Below are positions 23,430-33,739 of a stretch of DNA of 64,000 bases, piece by piece. The DNA is taken from assembly GCF_003025035.1 (NCBI RefSeq), contig NZ_PYJN01000013.1, forward strand, positions 310,001 to 374,000, in the 5' to 3' direction. Within the stretch, counting starts at the first letter, position 1. The number at the start of each line of letters is the position of its first letter. The notes under the pieces are model-generated. The model did not search any database, had not been told where the DNA came from, and saw only the letters and a list, made by a program, of their open reading frames with translations. Both the position numbers and the translations under genes were made by a program. Origin of the DNA: Rhizobium sp. SEMIA4064. Lineage in GTDB: Bacteria > Pseudomonadota > Alphaproteobacteria > Rhizobiales > Rhizobiaceae.

Positions 23430-23708
23430 GTGGCTCGTTCAGTATGGAAAGGTCCGTTTGTTGACGGCTATCTTCTCAAGAAGGCTGAGAAGGTGCGCGA
23501 AGGCGGACGTAGCGAAGTAATCAAGATGTGGAGCCGTCGCTCCACCATCATGCCGCAGTTCGTTGGTCTCACCTTTGGTGTCTACAACGGCAGCAAGCAC
23601 ATTCCGGTCAGCGTCAATGAAGACATGGTCGGACACAAGTTCGGCGAGTTCGCCCCGACCCGTACCTATTATGGTCACGGTGCGGACAAGAAGGCGAAGA
23701 GGAAGTAA
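23430..23708 (+). CDS. rpsS: 30S ribosomal protein S19
   Basis: A 92-residue S19 starting at GTG behind GAGAGGAAG. It contains the conserved [16 protein letters not shown] start, the [21 protein letters not shown] core and the [12 protein letters not shown] segment. S19 pairs with S13 at the head of the small subunit and takes part in an intersubunit bridge. rplV starts two bases after the stop. Confidence 0.98.
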   Translation: MARSVWKGPFVDGYLLKKAEKVREGGRSEVIKMWSRRSTIMPQFVGLTFGVYNGSKHIPVSVNEDMVGHKFGEFAPTRTYYGHGADKKAKRK

Positions 23709-23710
23709 CA

Positions 23711-24100
23711 ATGGGCAAGGCAAAAACCGAACGCCGGCTGAAGGACAATGAAGCGCAGGCAGTTGCGCGCACGCTCCGCGTCAGCCCGCAGAAGCTCAAC
23801 CTGGTCGCGGCTTCGATCCGCGGCAAGAAGGTTGATCGCGCGCTCGCAGAGCTGGAATTCTCGCGCAAGCGCATCGCTGGTGCCGTGAAGAAGACGCTCG
23901 AATCCGCGATCGCCAACGCAGAAAACAACCACGATCTCGACGTTGACTCGCTGGTCGTCGCCGAAGCTTACGTCGGCAAGTCGATCGTCATGAAGCGTTT
24001 CCACGCTCGTGGCCGTGGCCGTGCGTCTCGCATCGAGCGTCCGTTCGCGCACCTGACGATCGTCGTTCGTGAAGTGGAAGCTCAAGGGGAGGCCGCATAA
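23711..24100 (+). CDS. rplV: 50S ribosomal protein L22
   Basis: A 129-residue L22. The globular part has [19 protein letters not shown]; the extended beta hairpin that reaches into the exit tunnel is the [20 protein letters not shown] stretch, where macrolide-resistance changes occur in other species. No deletion is visible. Its stop codon shares one base with the rpsC start (TAATG), so the two are translationally coupled. Confidence 0.98.
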   Translation: MGKAKTERRLKDNEAQAVARTLRVSPQKLNLVAASIRGKKVDRALAELEFSRKRIAGAVKKTLESAIANAENNHDLDVDSLVVAEAYVGKSIVMKRFHARGRGRASRIERPFAHLTIVVREVEAQGEAA

Positions 24101-24825
24101 TGGGTCAGAAAATCAATCCGATCGGTTTTCGTCTTGGCATCAACCGTACCTGGGATAGCCGCTGGTTTGCGGACAATGCCGAGTATGGTCAGCTTCTTCA
24201 CGAAGACCTGAAGATGCGTAAGTTCGTCATGAACGAACTGAAGCAGGCCGGTATCTCCAAGGTGGTCATCGAGCGTCCGCACAAGAAGTGCCGCGTCACG
24301 ATCCACTCGGCTCGTCCGGGCCTGATCATCGGCAAGAAAGGCGCTGACATCGACAAGCTCCGCAAGAAGCTGTCGGACATGACGAATTCCGAAACGCACC
24401 TCAACATCGTTGAAGTTCGCAAGCCGGAAATCGACGCGACGCTGGTTGCCCAGTCGATCGCTCAGCAGCTCGAGCGTCGTGTTGCTTTCCGTCGCGCCAT
24501 GAAGCGCGCCGTTCAGTCCGCGATGCGTCTTGGCGCTGAAGGCATCAAGATCACCTGCGCCGGCCGTCTCGGCGGTGCGGAAATCGCTCGTACGGAATGG
24601 TACCGTGAAGGTCGCGTGCCGCTGCATACGCTGCGCGCCGACATCGACTACGGTACGGCTGAAGCAGAAACCGCTTTCGGCATCTGCGGCATCAAGGTCT
24701 GGATCTTCAAGGGCGAAATCCTTGAGCACGATCCGATGGCCTCCGAACGCCGCGCGCTCGAGGGCGACGCCCAGGGTCCGGCTAGCCGCGATCGCGATAG
24801 AGACCGCCGCCGCGAAAACGCTTGA
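24100..24825 (+). CDS. rpsC: 30S ribosomal protein S3
   Basis: A 241-residue S3. The type II KH domain has the GxxG loop in [17 protein letters not shown], and the C-terminal domain contains [22 protein letters not shown]3 lines the mRNA entry channel and contributes to helicase activity. A basic, disordered tail rich in Arg and Asp ends the protein. A 36-base gap precedes rplP. Confidence 0.98.
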   Translation: MGQKINPIGFRLGINRTWDSRWFADNAEYGQLLHEDLKMRKFVMNELKQAGISKVVIERPHKKCRVTIHSARPGLIIGKKGADIDKLRKKLSDMTNSETHLNIVEVRKPEIDATLVAQSIAQQLERRVAFRRAMKRAVQSAMRLGAEGIKITCAGRLGGAEIARTEWYREGRVPLHTLRADIDYGTAEAETAFGICGIKVWIFKGEILEHDPMASERRALEGDAQGPASRDRDRDRRRENA

Positions 24826-24861
24826 TAGCGTTCGTGGCAGATAAGTTCGGAGAATAAGAAA

Positions 24862-25275
24862 ATGTTGCAGCCAAAGCGTACTAAGTACCGCAAGCAATTT
24901 AAGGGCCGCATCAAGGGCGTTGCCAAGGGTGGTTCTGACCTCGCATTCGGCGAATTCGGTCTGAAGTCGCAGGAGCCTAACCGCGTCAACGCTCGTGAGA
25001 TCGAAGCGGCTCGCCGCGCGATCACGCGCTACATGAAGCGCGCCGGCCGTGTATGGATCCGCGTGTTCCCGGATGTTCCGGTAACCGCAAAGCCAACCGA
25101 AGTCCGTATGGGTAAAGGTAAAGGCTCTGTCGAATACTGGGCATGCAAGGTCAAGCCCGGCCGTATGATGTTCGAGATCGATGGTGTGAGCGAAGAAATC
25201 GCTCGTGAGGCTCTGCGCCTCGGCGCCGCCAAGCTCTCGGTCAAGACGCGCTTCGTGCAGCGCATTGCAGAGTAA
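24862..25275 (+). CDS. rplP: 50S ribosomal protein L16
   Basis: A 137-residue L16 with the conserved start [16 protein letters not shown] and the [19 protein letters not shown] core that lies by the A-site tRNA elbow. The arginine target of the YcfD-type hydroxylase lies within this core in E. coli. Length and sequence are ordinary. GGAGAATAAG gives the ribosome binding site and rpmC follows after 11 bases. Confidence 0.98.
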   Translation: MLQPKRTKYRKQFKGRIKGVAKGGSDLAFGEFGLKSQEPNRVNAREIEAARRAITRYMKRAGRVWIRVFPDVPVTAKPTEVRMGKGKGSVEYWACKVKPGRMMFEIDGVSEEIAREALRLGAAKLSVKTRFVQRIAE

Positions 25276-25286
25276 GGAAGAAGCTC

Positions 25287-25487
25287 ATGAAAGCCGCAGA
25301 TGTTCGCGCCCTGAGCGCCGACCAACTCAAGGATGAGCTTGCCAAGCTGAAGAAGGAGCAGTTCAATCTGCGCTTTCAGAAGGCGACCGGCCAGCTTGAA
25401 AAGTCCTCGCGCATCAACGAAGTTCGCAAGGACATCGCTCGCGTGAAAACCATTGCCCGCCAGAAGGCGGCAGAAGCAAAGGCCTAA
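25287..25487 (+). CDS. rpmC: 50S ribosomal protein L29
   Basis: A 66-residue two-helix L29: [19 protein letters not shown], then [20 protein letters not shown], then the [15 protein letters not shown] helix. It sits next to L23 at the tunnel exit. GGAAGAAGCTC before the ATG is the ribosome binding site. rpsQ begins 12 bases downstream. Confidence 0.97.
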   Translation: MKAADVRALSADQLKDELAKLKKEQFNLRFQKATGQLEKSSRINEVRKDIARVKTIARQKAAEAKA

Positions 25488-25499
25488 AGGAAGAATAAC

Positions 25500-25739
25500 A
25501 TGCCGAAGCGCATTCTGCAGGGCGTCGTGGTCAGCGACAAGAACGAGAAGACGGTAGTTGTCCGCGTTGAGCGTCGTTTCGCTCACCCGCTGCTCCAGAA
25601 GACCGTTCGTCGTTCCAAGAAGTACAAGGCTCACGACGAAAACAATCAGTACAAGGTCGGCGACGTCGTTTCCATCGAGGAATGCGCGCCGATCTCCAAG
25701 GACAAGACCTGGACGGTCGTTTCCGCCCAGGCCAAGTAA
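25500..25739 (+). CDS. rpsQ: 30S ribosomal protein S17
   Basis: A 79-residue OB-fold S17 with the conserved [20 protein letters not shown] start and the [20 protein letters not shown]-terminal signature. It is an early-assembly protein of the 30S body. It is the last gene of the unit corresponding to the E. coli S10 operon; a 225-base gap follows before rplN. Confidence 0.98.
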   Translation: MPKRILQGVVVSDKNEKTVVVRVERRFAHPLLQKTVRRSKKYKAHDENNQYKVGDVVSIEECAPISKDKTWTVVSAQAK

Positions 25740-25964
25740 TAGAATTTCGCTCAGGCCCTTGCGCTTGGGCGAAATATCTGTATGAAGCACGAGCTTGGAA
25801 GCAGGACGCTCGAGAACGGGCGTTCTTTTGCTTTATTGATGACCGGTGAAGGTGACCCAGGTGGTCCCGAATGCCGGAGAAATCAGACAAGACACTAGTC
25901 CATAAGCCGGGGTAGGGGGCCGTTTGGCCCAACCATTCCGGTAACAACAAGAAGGCGACCTGAC
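25740..25964 (+). promoter_or_regulatory. S10/spc boundary: hairpin and promoter candidate
   Basis: This gap sits exactly where E. coli separates the S10 and spc operons. It begins with a 12-pair stem containing two G-U pairs (25744-25755 with 25764-25775). A promoter candidate overlaps it: TTGCGC at 25759-25764, 16 bases, TATGAA at 25781-25786. A second short stem (AGAAC/GTTCT, 25813-25826) runs into TTTGCTTTATT and may attenuate. None of these is proven; they suggest that spc genes can be transcribed separately. Confidence 0.45.
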
Positions 25965-26333
25965 ATGATTCAGATGCAAACAAACCTCGACGTGGCGGAT
26001 AATTCCGGCGCACGTCGTGTCATGTGCATCAAGGTGCTGGGCGGCTCGAAGCGCAAGTATGCCTCGATCGGCGACGTTATCGTCGTTTCGATCAAGGAAG
26101 CCATTCCGCGCGGCCGTGTGAAGAAGGGTGACGTGATGAAGGCGGTTGTTGTTCGTACCGCCAAGGACATCCGTCGTCCGGATGGCAGCGTCATCCGCTT
26201 CGATACCAACGCAGCAGTCCTCATCGACAACAAGAAAGAGCCGATCGGCACCCGTATCTTCGGACCGGTTCCGCGCGAACTTCGCGCCAAGAACCACATG
26301 AAGATCATCTCGCTGGCTCCAGAAGTACTGTAA
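25965..26333 (+). CDS. rplN: 50S ribosomal protein L14
   Basis: A 122-residue L14 with the canonical start [19 protein letters not shown] and the beta-barrel core [21 protein letters not shown]14 forms intersubunit bridges and in many bacteria binds the silencing factor RsfS. It is the first gene after the S10/spc gap; AACAAGAAGG is the likely ribosome binding site. rplX follows 11 bases later. Confidence 0.98.
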   Translation: MIQMQTNLDVADNSGARRVMCIKVLGGSKRKYASIGDVIVVSIKEAIPRGRVKKGDVMKAVVVRTAKDIRRPDGSVIRFDTNAAVLIDNKKEPIGTRIFGPVPRELRAKNHMKIISLAPEVL

Positions 26334-26344
26334 GGAGCGGAGCG

Positions 26345-26653
26345 ATGCAAAAGATCCGTAAAGGCGACAAGGTCGTCGTATTGACCGGCAAGGACAAGGG
26401 CCGTACCGGCGAAGTTATTCAAGTGCTGCCGAAGGAAGACCGCGCGGTCGTCCGTGGCGTCAACGTCGTCAAGCGCCATCAGCGCCAGACGCAGACCCAG
26501 GAAGCCGGCATCATCAGCAAGGAAGCCCCGCTTCACCTGTCCAACATTGCGATCGTCGACAAGGACGGCAAGCCGACCCGCGTCGGTTTCAAGGTTGTAG
26601 ACGGCAAGAAGGTCCGTGTGGCCAAGACCTCGGGAGAAGTGATCGATGGCTGA
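26345..26653 (+). CDS. rplX: 50S ribosomal protein L24
   Basis: A 102-residue L24 with an N-terminal KOW motif ([20 protein letters not shown]) and the [19 protein letters not shown] stretch. It is one of the assembly initiator proteins and lies at the tunnel rim. Its last eight bases overlap the start of rplE, which makes coupled translation of L5 likely. Confidence 0.98.
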   Translation: MQKIRKGDKVVVLTGKDKGRTGEVIQVLPKEDRAVVRGVNVVKRHQRQTQTQEAGIISKEAPLHLSNIAIVDKDGKPTRVGFKVVDGKKVRVAKTSGEVIDG

Positions 26654-27203
26654 GGCAAAGTACGAGCCGCGGCTCAAGAAGGAATACGTTGCTCGCATCC
26701 GTGCAGCCATGCAGGAGAAGTTCTCCTACGCTAACGAGATGCAGATCCCGAAGCTGGACAAGATCGTGATCAACATGGGCGTTGGCGAAGCGACGGCTGA
26801 TTCGAAGAAGCCGACCGTTGCTGCTGCCGACCTGGCGGCCATCGCTGGCCAAAAGCCGGTCATCACCCGTGCACGCAACTCCATCGCTGGCTTCAAGGTC
26901 CGCGAAAACATGCCGATCGGCGCCAAAGTGACGCTGCGCGGCGCCCGCATGTATGAGTTCCTGGATCGTCTGGTCAACATCGCGCTCCCGCGCGTTCGCG
27001 ACTTCCGCGGCCTGAACCCGAAAAGCTTTGACGGTCGTGGCAACTTCGCCATGGGCATCAAGGAGCACATTGTGTTCCCTGAGATCAACTACGACAAGGT
27101 TGATCAGATGTGGGGCATGGACATCATCGTTTGCACGACGGCGACGACCGACGACGAAGCTCGGGCTCTTCTGAAAGAGTTCAACTTCCCGTTCCGTCAA
27201 TAA
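26646..27203 (+). CDS. rplE: 50S ribosomal protein L5
   Basis: A 185-residue L5 with the central [15 protein letters not shown], the [20 protein letters not shown] loop and the C-terminal [14 protein letters not shown] signature. It binds 5S rRNA together with L18, encoded four genes downstream, and contacts the P-site tRNA. The start overlaps rplX; GGGAGAAGTG inside rplX is the ribosome binding site. Confidence 0.98.
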   Translation: MAEAKYEPRLKKEYVARIRAAMQEKFSYANEMQIPKLDKIVINMGVGEATADSKKPTVAAADLAAIAGQKPVITRARNSIAGFKVRENMPIGAKVTLRGARMYEFLDRLVNIALPRVRDFRGLNPKSFDGRGNFAMGIKEHIVFPEINYDKVDQMWGMDIIVCTTATTDDEARALLKEFNFPFRQ

Positions 27204-27236
27204 CCGTAACGACGAGCGTAGAAAAGGAACCCTGAT

Positions 27237-27542
27237 ATGGCGAAGACAAGCGCAGTCGAAAAGAACAAGCGCCGCCGCAATACGGTTGCCAACCAGTCCG
27301 CGAAGCGGGCTGCCCTGAAGGCAATCATCATGAACCAGTCTCTTCCGATCGAAGACCGGTTCAAGGCCACTCTGAAGCTGGCATCGCTCCCACGCGATGG
27401 ATCGAAGACCCGTATTCGCAACCGTTGCGAAGTGTCGGGCCGCCCGCGTGCCTATTACCGCAAACTGCGCATGTCGCGTATCGCGCTGCGTGAACTCGGC
27501 AATCTCGGCAAGGTGCCGGGCATCGTCAAGTCGAGCTGGTAA
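27237..27542 (+). CDS. rpsN: 30S ribosomal protein S14 (zinc-free type)
   Basis: A 101-residue S14 of the long type. The C-terminal part [19 protein letters not shown] has only one cysteine, so the CxxC-CxxC zinc ribbon of the short form is absent. The basic N-terminal [20 protein letters not shown] region is typical. S14 assembles late into the 30S head beside S3 and S10. AAAAGGAACC precedes the ATG. Confidence 0.98.
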   Translation: MAKTSAVEKNKRRRNTVANQSAKRAALKAIIMNQSLPIEDRFKATLKLASLPRDGSKTRIRNRCEVSGRPRAYYRKLRMSRIALRELGNLGKVPGIVKSSW

Positions 27543-27554
27543 GGAGCAGATTAG

Positions 27555-27953
27555 ATGACTATGACTGATCCTTTGGGCGATATGCTCACCCGTATCCGCA
27601 ACGGTGCTTCGCGCCGCAAGTCGTCGGTTTCGACGCCTTCGTCCAAGCTCCGTGCGCGTGTTCTCGATGTTCTGCAGGCTGAAGGCTACATCCGTGGCTA
27701 CTCCGTCGTCGATTTCGGCAACGGCAAGTCTGAGATCAACATCGAACTCAAGTACTACGAAGGCGCATCGGTGATCCGTGAGATCGGCCGTGTGTCCAAG
27801 CCGGGCCGCCGAGTTTATGTCTCGGTCAAGTCCATTCCGCAGGTCGCGAACGGTCTCGGCATCATCATCCTTTCGACTCCGAAGGGTGTGATGGCCGATC
27901 ACCAGGCTCGTGAACAGAATGTTGGTGGCGAGGTTCTCTGCTCGGTCTTCTAA
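27555..27953 (+). CDS. rpsH: 30S ribosomal protein S8
   Basis: A 132-residue S8 with the start [15 protein letters not shown], the [20 protein letters not shown] core and the ending [21 protein letters not shown]8 is a primary 16S rRNA binder. In E. coli it also represses the spc operon by binding near the rplE start; I could not identify a matching structure here. The ATG at 27555 is two codons before a second in-frame ATG at 27561, which is an alternative start. Confidence 0.97.
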   Translation: MTMTDPLGDMLTRIRNGASRRKSSVSTPSSKLRARVLDVLQAEGYIRGYSVVDFGNGKSEINIELKYYEGASVIREIGRVSKPGRRVYVSVKSIPQVANGLGIIILSTPKGVMADHQAREQNVGGEVLCSVF

Positions 27954-27994
27954 GATCGAACAGAGATCTCCTTCGAAACAGACAGGTTTGAAAA

Positions 27995-28528
27995 ATGTCT
28001 CGTATCGGTAAAAAGCCCGTTCAGGTGCCTGCAGGAATCACGGCCTCGATTGATGGCCAGAAGGTGACTGCTAAGGGCCCCAAGGGCGAGCTGGTTTTCG
28101 TCGCTAACGACGAAATCGGTCTCAAGCTGGAAGATAATGCAATCGTCGTAACGCCGCTCAGCGACTCCAAGGACGCTCGTGCAAAGTGGGGCATGTCCCG
28201 CACGATGATCGAGAACATCCTGAAGGGTGTCAAGGACGGCTACGAGCGCAAGCTCGAAATCAACGGCGTCGGCTACCGTGCCGCCATGCAGGGCAAGAAC
28301 CTGCAGCTCGCGCTCGGCTTCAGCCACGACGTGATCTATGAGCCGCCGCAGGGCATCACGATCGCTGTGCCGAAGCCGACGGAAATCGTCGTCACCGGCA
28401 TCAACAAGCAGCAGGTCGGCCAGGTTGCCGCTGAAATCCGCGAATACCGCGGTCCTGAGCCCTACAAGGGCAAGGGCGTTAAGTATGCCGGCGAGCGGAT
28501 CGTCCGCAAAGAAGGCAAGAAGAAGTAA
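27995..28528 (+). CDS. rplF: 50S ribosomal protein L6
   Basis: A 177-residue L6 formed of two similar alpha/beta domains: [19 protein letters not shown] opens the first and [20 protein letters not shown] marks the second. The C-terminal [20 protein letters not shown] loop faces the sarcin-ricin region. It begins 41 bases after rpsH with no visible terminator between. Confidence 0.98.
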   Translation: MSRIGKKPVQVPAGITASIDGQKVTAKGPKGELVFVANDEIGLKLEDNAIVVTPLSDSKDARAKWGMSRTMIENILKGVKDGYERKLEINGVGYRAAMQGKNLQLALGFSHDVIYEPPQGITIAVPKPTEIVVTGINKQQVGQVAAEIREYRGPEPYKGKGVKYAGERIVRKEGKKK

Positions 28529-28540
28529 GGATCACGCGAA

Positions 28541-28903
28541 ATGGCTAGCAGGAAAGAAGCACTTGCACGTCGTGCCAACCGCGTGCGTCGTCAACTCAAG
28601 TCGGTGGCCAATGGCCGTCCGCGCCTGTCGGTTCATCGCTCGTCGAAGAACATCTACGCCCAGGTCATCGATGATGTGGCCGGCAAGACGCTCGCGTCTG
28701 CCTCCACCCTCGACAAGGATCTGCGCGGTTCTCTGAAGACCGGTGCCGACACCGCAGCCGCTGCCCTCGTTGGCAAGCTCGTTGCTGAGCGCGCCTCCAA
28801 GGCCGGCGTCAAGGAAGTCGTGTTCGACCGCGGCGCCTTCATCTACCACGGCCGCATCAAGGCTCTGGCCGATGCAGCCCGCGAAGGCGGCCTGACCTTC
28901 TGA
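28541..28903 (+). CDS. rplR: 50S ribosomal protein L18
   Basis: A 120-residue L18. The basic N-terminus [19 protein letters not shown] precedes [18 protein letters not shown], the 5S rRNA-binding core; the ending [20 protein letters not shown] is the family signature. With L5 it delivers 5S rRNA to the large subunit. AGGATCACGCGAA gives a modest ribosome binding site. A 128-base gap precedes rpsE. Confidence 0.98.
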   Translation: MASRKEALARRANRVRRQLKSVANGRPRLSVHRSSKNIYAQVIDDVAGKTLASASTLDKDLRGSLKTGADTAAAALVGKLVAERASKAGVKEVVFDRGAFIYHGRIKALADAAREGGLTF

Positions 28904-29031
28904 TCAAGTTTCCGGCCGGTGGCTTTAGAGCGCCGGCCGGATATCACCGGACCGCTGATCTCCTTTGGGAGGTCGATGCGGTCTTCGTTTTGTTTGCCGA
29001 TTGCACCCGGAAAAGAAAAAGGAAGAGGACA

Positions 29032-29601
29032 ATGGCACAGGAAAAGAGGGCTCCGCGGGAAGACCGCCAGAGCCGTGAAGAGCGCGATAGCGAATTCGTC
29101 GACAAGCTGGTCGCGATCAATCGCGTCGCCAAGGTTGTTAAGGGTGGCCGCCGTTTCGGTTTCGCCGCTCTCGTCGTCGTCGGTGACCAGAAGGGCCGCG
29201 TAGGCTTCGGTCACGGCAAGGCACGCGAAGTGCCGGAAGCGATCCGTAAGGCCACTGAAAGCGCCAAGCGCGACATGATCTTCGTACCGCTGCGTGACGG
29301 CCGTACCCTGCATCACGACGTCCATGGCCGCCATGGCGCCGGTAAGGTTCTGCTGCGCTCGGCCAAGGTCGGTACCGGTATCATCGCCGGCGGCCCGATG
29401 CGCGCCGTTTTCGAAACGCTCGGCGTTCATGACGTCGTTGCCAAGTCGACCGGTTCGTCGAACCCGTACAACATGGTTCGCGCCACGTTCGACGCCCTGA
29501 AGCACCAGGTTCACCCGAAGGACATCGCAGCTCAGCGCGGCATCAAGTATGCCACCCTGCAGGCTCGCCGTACCTCCTCGGGCAACGCCTCCGAAGAATA
29601 A
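29032..29601 (+). CDS. rpsE: 30S ribosomal protein S5
   Basis: A 189-residue S5. The N-terminal double-stranded RNA-binding-like domain has the [20 protein letters not shown] loop that faces helix 34; spectinomycin and ram mutations map to S5 elsewhere and no change is obvious. The second domain includes [20 protein letters not shown]. The frame is open 42 bases upstream, but GGAAGAGGACA before the ATG at 29032 and the [11 protein letters not shown] terminus decide the start. Confidence 0.98.
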   Translation: MAQEKRAPREDRQSREERDSEFVDKLVAINRVAKVVKGGRRFGFAALVVVGDQKGRVGFGHGKAREVPEAIRKATESAKRDMIFVPLRDGRTLHHDVHGRHGAGKVLLRSAKVGTGIIAGGPMRAVFETLGVHDVVAKSTGSSNPYNMVRATFDALKHQVHPKDIAAQRGIKYATLQARRTSSGNASEE

Positions 29602-29614
29602 GGGAGTTTGACCT

Positions 29615-29827
29615 ATGGCCAAGACGACCAAGAAGGCTGAAGCCAAGGCGACCGTTACGGTCGAGCAGATTGGCAGCCCGATCCGCCGTCCGGATGTTCA
29701 GCAGAAGACGCTGATCGGTCTCGGACTGAACAAGATGCACCGTCGCCGCACGCTGGAAGATACTCCGGCCGTTCGTGGCATGATCCGTGCTGTCCAGCAT
29801 CTCGTTCGCGTTGTCGACGAGAAGTGA
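29615..29827 (+). CDS. rpmD: 50S ribosomal protein L30
   Basis: A 70-residue L30, longer than the 58-residue E. coli protein because of a Lys/Ala-rich N-terminal extension ([18 protein letters not shown]). The core [20 protein letters not shown] and [16 protein letters not shown] match the family. L30 is absent in some bacteria; it is kept here. GGGAGTTTGACC precedes the ATG, and rplO follows after 16 bases. Confidence 0.96.
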   Translation: MAKTTKKAEAKATVTVEQIGSPIRRPDVQQKTLIGLGLNKMHRRRTLEDTPAVRGMIRAVQHLVRVVDEK

Positions 29828-29843
29828 GCCGGAGGTATTCGCT

Positions 29844-30314
29844 ATGAAACTGAATGAGATCAAGGATAACGAAGGCTCGACCCATAGCCGCAAGCGCCTC
29901 GGCCGCGGCATCGGCTCCGGCTCCGGCAAGACCGGCGGCCGTGGTGTGAAGGGTCAGAAGTCCCGTTCGGGCGTTGCCATCAACGGCTTCGAAGGCGGTC
30001 AGATGCCCATCTACCGTCGTCTGCCGAAGCGCGGCTTCACCAACATCTTCGCTGCCGATTATGTTGTCGTGTCGCTCGCTCGCATCCAGGCTGCCGTCGA
30101 TGCCGGCAAGCTCGATGCCAAGGCAACCGTCGATGCTGCAGCTCTGAAGGCTGCAGGCGTGATTCGCCGCGTCAAGGACGGCGTTCGCGTTCTCTCGGAC
30201 GGCGAACTGAAGGCGAAGCTTTCGCTGGAAGTTGCTGGTGCCTCCAAGTCGGCGGTCGAAAAGATCGAAAAGGCTGGCGGTTCCGTCAAGCTGCTCGCTT
30301 CTGTCGCAGAATAA
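29844..30314 (+). CDS. rplO: 50S ribosomal protein L15
   Basis: A 156-residue L15. The glycine-rich extended N-terminus [20 protein letters not shown] winds through 23S rRNA, and the [16 protein letters not shown] segment follows. The C-terminal globular domain is Ala/Lys-rich. GCCGGAGG lies before the ATG at 29844. The frame continues upstream but without a better start. A terminator-like stem behind it reduces read-through to secY. Confidence 0.97.
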   Translation: MKLNEIKDNEGSTHSRKRLGRGIGSGSGKTGGRGVKGQKSRSGVAINGFEGGQMPIYRRLPKRGFTNIFAADYVVVSLARIQAAVDAGKLDAKATVDAAALKAAGVIRRVKDGVRVLSDGELKAKLSLEVAGASKSAVEKIEKAGGSVKLLASVAE

Positions 30315-30324
30315 TCTTATCAAT

Positions 30325-30358
30325 AAATCGCCCGGGGTGCTTCACACCGGGCGATTTT
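30325..30358 (+). terminator. Stem-loop between rplO and secY
   Basis: Eleven pairs (30325-30335 with 30347-30357), one mismatch, then GTG/CAC around a three-base loop, followed by TTTTGC. It should reduce transcription into secY-adk, unless an independent promoter lies in the 180 bases before secY. Confidence 0.65.
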
Positions 30359-30538
30359 GCTCCCATATGTGAGCCTCACGAACCTGGACGATGCAGCAGT
30401 GTCTTTTCAGGAAATAACGGGAACCAAGGGTGAGGCATCCGATTGCAGTGCAATCCGTCCAAAGCCCGGCTTTTGAACAATTAAAGACTGATTCCGGACC
30501 CGGCCGATTATGCCGGAATTGGTAATGCGGAGATTTGC

Positions 30539-31879
30539 ATGGCTTCTGCAGCGGAACAATTGGCATCCAATCTCAATTTTTCGACCTTTGCCAAAGCCGA
30601 GGATCTCAAGAAGCGACTGTGGTTCACGCTCGGCGCTCTCCTCGTCTACCGTCTGGGTACCCACATCCCGATTCCGGGCCTCAATCCGGGTGCCTATGCC
30701 CAAGCCTTTCACAATCAGTCCGGCGGCATCCTCGGCCTTTTCAACATGTTTTCCGGCGGCGCCGTGCAGCGCATGGCGATCTTCGCCCTCGGAATCATGC
30801 CCTATATTTCCGCTTCGATCATCGTGCAGCTCATGACCTCGGTCGTGCCGGCGCTCGAAAACCTGAAGAAGGAAGGCGAGCAGGGCCGCAAGATCATCAA
30901 CCAGTACACCCGCTACGGCACGGTGCTGCTCGGCGCCTTGCAGGCCTACGGCATTGCGATCGGCCTAGAGCACGGGAATGGCGTGGTCCTCGACCCAGGC
31001 TGGTTCTTCCGCCTTTCGACGGTCGTTACGCTGCTCGGCGGCACGATGTTCCTGATGTGGCTTGGTGAACAGGTTACGTCGCGCGGCATCGGCAACGGTA
31101 TTTCGCTGATCATCTTCGCAGGTATTGCAGCCGGTCTCCCGACCGCAGTTGGCGGTACGCTGGAACTTGGCCGCACGGGCGCTTTGTCGACCGGCCTCAT
31201 TCTGGCCGTACTGGTCGTGGCTGTCCTGGTCATCGGGCTTATCGTCTTCGTGGAGCGCGCTCAGCGCCGCCTGTTGATCCAGTATCCGAAGCGCCAGGTT
31301 GGCACGCGGATGTTCCAGGGCGACACCTCGCACCTGCCGCTGAAGCTCAACACCTCTGGTGTTATTCCGGCCATCTTCGCATCGTCGCTGCTGCTGCTGC
31401 CGGCGACAGTCGCCGGCCTTGGCAACAACACCGCCCTGCCGACATGGGTCACCTCGATCATCGCGGCCCTTGGTCATGGCCAGCCGATCTACATGGTGCT
31501 CTACGCCGCCTTGATCGCCTTCTTCGCCTTCTTCTACACCGCGCTGGTCTTCAATCCGAAGGATACGGCCGACAATCTGAAGAAGCATGGCGGCTTCATT
31601 CCGGGCATCCGTCCGGGTGAGCGCACTGCCGAATATATCGATTATGTGCTGACCCGAATCACGGTGATTGGCGCGATCTATCTCGTCTTCGTCTGCATTC
31701 TCCCCGAAATTCTTGTGTCCCAGACCGGTATTCCGTTGTCCCTGGGTGGCACTTCGCTTCTGATCGTGGTTAGCGTAACGCTGGATACGGTGGCGCAGAT
31801 TCAGGGTCACCTGATTGCACAGCAATATGAAGGCCTGATCAAGAAATCGAAGTTGCGTGGAGGAAAGAGGGGGCGATGA
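30539..31879 (+). CDS. secY: Preprotein translocase subunit SecY
   Basis: A 446-residue ten-span Sec[12 protein letters not shown] (about residues 37-47) opens the first conserved region, and the plug and pore ring region follows in [20 protein letters not shown]. The cytosolic loop with [21 protein letters not shown], which binds SecA and ribosomes, is intact, as is [23 protein letters not shown]. With SecE (2985-3185) it forms the translocon in the inner membrane. GCGGAG lies before the ATG. Its stop overlaps the adk start (ATGA), so the two are coupled. Confidence 0.98.
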   Translation: MASAAEQLASNLNFSTFAKAEDLKKRLWFTLGALLVYRLGTHIPIPGLNPGAYAQAFHNQSGGILGLFNMFSGGAVQRMAIFALGIMPYISASIIVQLMTSVVPALENLKKEGEQGRKIINQYTRYGTVLLGALQAYGIAIGLEHGNGVVLDPGWFFRLSTVVTLLGGTMFLMWLGEQVTSRGIGNGISLIIFAGIAAGLPTAVGGTLELGRTGALSTGLILAVLVVAVLVIGLIVFVERAQRRLLIQYPKRQVGTRMFQGDTSHLPLKLNTSGVIPAIFASSLLLLPATVAGLGNNTALPTWVTSIIAALGHGQPIYMVLYAALIAFFAFFYTALVFNPKDTADNLKKHGGFIPGIRPGERTAEYIDYVLTRITVIGAIYLVFVCILPEILVSQTGIPLSLGGTSLLIVVSVTLDTVAQIQGHLIAQQYEGLIKKSKLRGGKRGR

Positions 31880-32526
31880 GATTGATACTTTTGGGGCCGC
31901 CGGGAGCAGGTAAGGGGACCCAGGCCCAGCGTATCGTGGAAAAGTACGGTATTCCCCAGCTTTCCACGGGCGATATGCTGAGAGCTGCGGTGGCGGCCGG
32001 GACTGAAGTAGGCAAGCGCGCAAAGGCAGTCATGGACTCCGGCAAGCTTGTTTCAGACGAAATCGTCAACGCCATCGTATCGGAGCGAATCGATCAACCG
32101 GATTGCGCCAGGGGTTTCATTCTTGACGGCTATCCGCGCACGCTCGTTCAGGCCGATGCGACCGAGGAGATGTTGAAGGCGAAGGGTATCAACCTTTCCG
32201 TCGTCATCGAGATCAAGGTCGATGATGCCGTGCTCGCCGATCGTATTTCGGGCCGTTATACCTGCGCCAACTGCGGCGCCGGCTATCACGACGAAAACCT
32301 GAAGCCGAAGGTGGAGGGGGTGTGTGACCGTTGCGGTTCCACGCATTTCAAGCGCCGCGCCGACGATAACAGAGAGACGGTCGTCGAGCGCCTGCAGGTC
32401 TACTACAAGGAAACGTCACCGCTCATCGGCTACTACTACGCCAAGGGCAAGCTGCAGTCGGTAGACGGCATGGCCGATATCGAGCATGTGACGGCCAATA
32501 TCGAGGCCATCCTGTCCAAGCTCTAG
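31876..32526 (+). CDS. adk: Adenylate kinase
   Basis: A 216-residue adenylate kinase converting ATP and AMP to two ADP. The P-loop is GPPGAGKGT (residues 7-15), the AMP site includes LSTGDMLRA, and FILDGYPRT carries the catalytic region. The lid contains four cysteines (130, 133, 150, 153 in YTCANCG and VCDRCG), the structural zinc-binding type, unlike the E. coli enzyme. The start lies within the last codon of secY. A 218-base gap follows before rpsM. Confidence 0.98.
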   Translation: MRLILLGPPGAGKGTQAQRIVEKYGIPQLSTGDMLRAAVAAGTEVGKRAKAVMDSGKLVSDEIVNAIVSERIDQPDCARGFILDGYPRTLVQADATEEMLKAKGINLSVVIEIKVDDAVLADRISGRYTCANCGAGYHDENLKPKVEGVCDRCGSTHFKRRADDNRETVVERLQVYYKETSPLIGYYYAKGKLQSVDGMADIEHVTANIEAILSKL

Positions 32527-32554
32527 GTGGTCTAAAATAAACTTGCCGGAGCGG

Positions 32555-32583
32555 TTGCTTTTTTGCGCTGATTCCGCTAAACA
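32555..32583 (+). promoter_or_regulatory. Candidate alpha-operon promoter (adk-rpsM gap)
   Basis: TTGCTT at 32555-32560, a 17-base spacer and TAAACA at 32578-32583 lie in the 218-base gap between adk and rpsM, the position of the spc/alpha operon boundary in E. coli. No hairpin with a T-run was found in the gap, so read-through from secY-adk is also possible. Confidence 0.45.
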
Positions 32584-32744
32584 CCGCGCCAACTCGCGAC
32601 ATGCCATGCGATCGGCGCGGATTTCCGTAGGGAAGTCCGGGTACGGTCGTTTTGACGTGTTGCGGACCCAAGTTTGAACAAGCAGCTCCAGGGCTGCATA
32701 ACAAAGACCTTCGCTCAGGCGGGGGGAATGCAAGGAGAACAGGC

Positions 32745-33113
32745 GTGGCTCGTATCGCTGGCGTCAACATCCCGACTGCAAAGCGCGTAGTAATTGCGCT
32801 TCGTTACATTCACGGGATCGGACCGAAGTTTGCACAGGAAATCTGCGAGAAGGTCGGTATTCCGGCCGAGCGTCGCGTCAATCAGTTGACGGATGCTGAA
32901 GTTCTGCAGATCCGCGAAACCATCGACCGTGACTATCAGGTCGAAGGTGACCTTCGTCGCGAAACCGCGATGAACATCAAGCGTCTGATGGACCTCGGCA
33001 GCTACCGCGGCCTGCGTCATCGTCGCGGCCTACCGGTTCGCGGTCAGCGCACCCATACCAATGCTCGCACCCGCAAGGGTCCGGCAAAGGCTATTGCTGG
33101 TAAGAAGAAGTAA
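32745..33113 (+). CDS. rpsM: 30S ribosomal protein S13
   Basis: A 122-residue S13 starting at GTG, fixed by AAGGAGAACAGGC upstream; the frame is open for about 90 bases before it but no family sequence lies there. [20 protein letters not shown] is the conserved start, and [20 protein letters not shown] the basic C-terminal tail that touches the P-site tRNA. It opens the alpha cluster rpsM-rpsK-rpoA-rplQ; unlike E. coli, no rpsD is present between rpsK and rpoA. Confidence 0.98.
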   Translation: MARIAGVNIPTAKRVVIALRYIHGIGPKFAQEICEKVGIPAERRVNQLTDAEVLQIRETIDRDYQVEGDLRRETAMNIKRLMDLGSYRGLRHRRGLPVRGQRTHTNARTRKGPAKAIAGKKK

Positions 33114-33246
33114 TTTCCGGGAAGCCGGATGTGGGAGGCTGGCGGTCTGCGCCGGCCTCTTTTGAGTTTGGAGCGAGGCCGCATAGGCGTCGCTCCGGTG
33201 TAGCCGCTGGCATTACGGCGGTGAAGAGATCCAAGAAAGGACTACC

Positions 33247-33636
33247 ATGGCCAAGGAAGCCGTCCGCGTTCGCCGTCGCGAGCGCAAGAATATCACTTCG
33301 GGCGTTGCGCACGTCAATTCGACCTTCAACAACACGATGATCACCATCACCGACGCACAGGGCAACGCTATTGCCTGGTCGTCCGCTGGTGCCAAGGGCT
33401 TCAAGGGTTCGCGCAAGTCGACCCCGTTCGCTGCTCAGATCGCTGCTGAAGACTGCGCCAAGAAGGCCCAGGAACATGGCATGAAGTCGCTGGAAGTTGA
33501 AGTTTGCGGTCCGGGCTCCGGCCGTGAATCTGCTCTGCGCGCGCTCCAGGCTGCCGGTTTCATGATCACGTCCATCCGCGACGTGACCCCGATCCCGCAC
33601 AATGGTTGCCGCCCGCGCAAGAAGCGCCGCGTCTGA
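33247..33636 (+). CDS. rpsK: 30S ribosomal protein S11
   Basis: A 129-residue S11 with the basic start [20 protein letters not shown], the [20 protein letters not shown] core and the ending [18 protein letters not shown]. It lies on the 30S platform near the mRNA Shine-Dalgarno helix. AAGGACTACC precedes the ATG. The gap to rpsM is 133 bases without an obvious terminator. Confidence 0.98.
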   Translation: MAKEAVRVRRRERKNITSGVAHVNSTFNNTMITITDAQGNAIAWSSAGAKGFKGSRKSTPFAAQIAAEDCAKKAQEHGMKSLEVEVCGPGSGRESALRALQAAGFMITSIRDVTPIPHNGCRPRKKRRV

Positions 33637-33739
33637 TCATCGCCACTCACGACACCAGCCGGCGCGTTTGTGTCCGGCTCGGTGCTTCTCAAGCTCGGTT
33701 GCCACGATTGGATGGTGGCAACGAACGGAAGGCAAGAAC

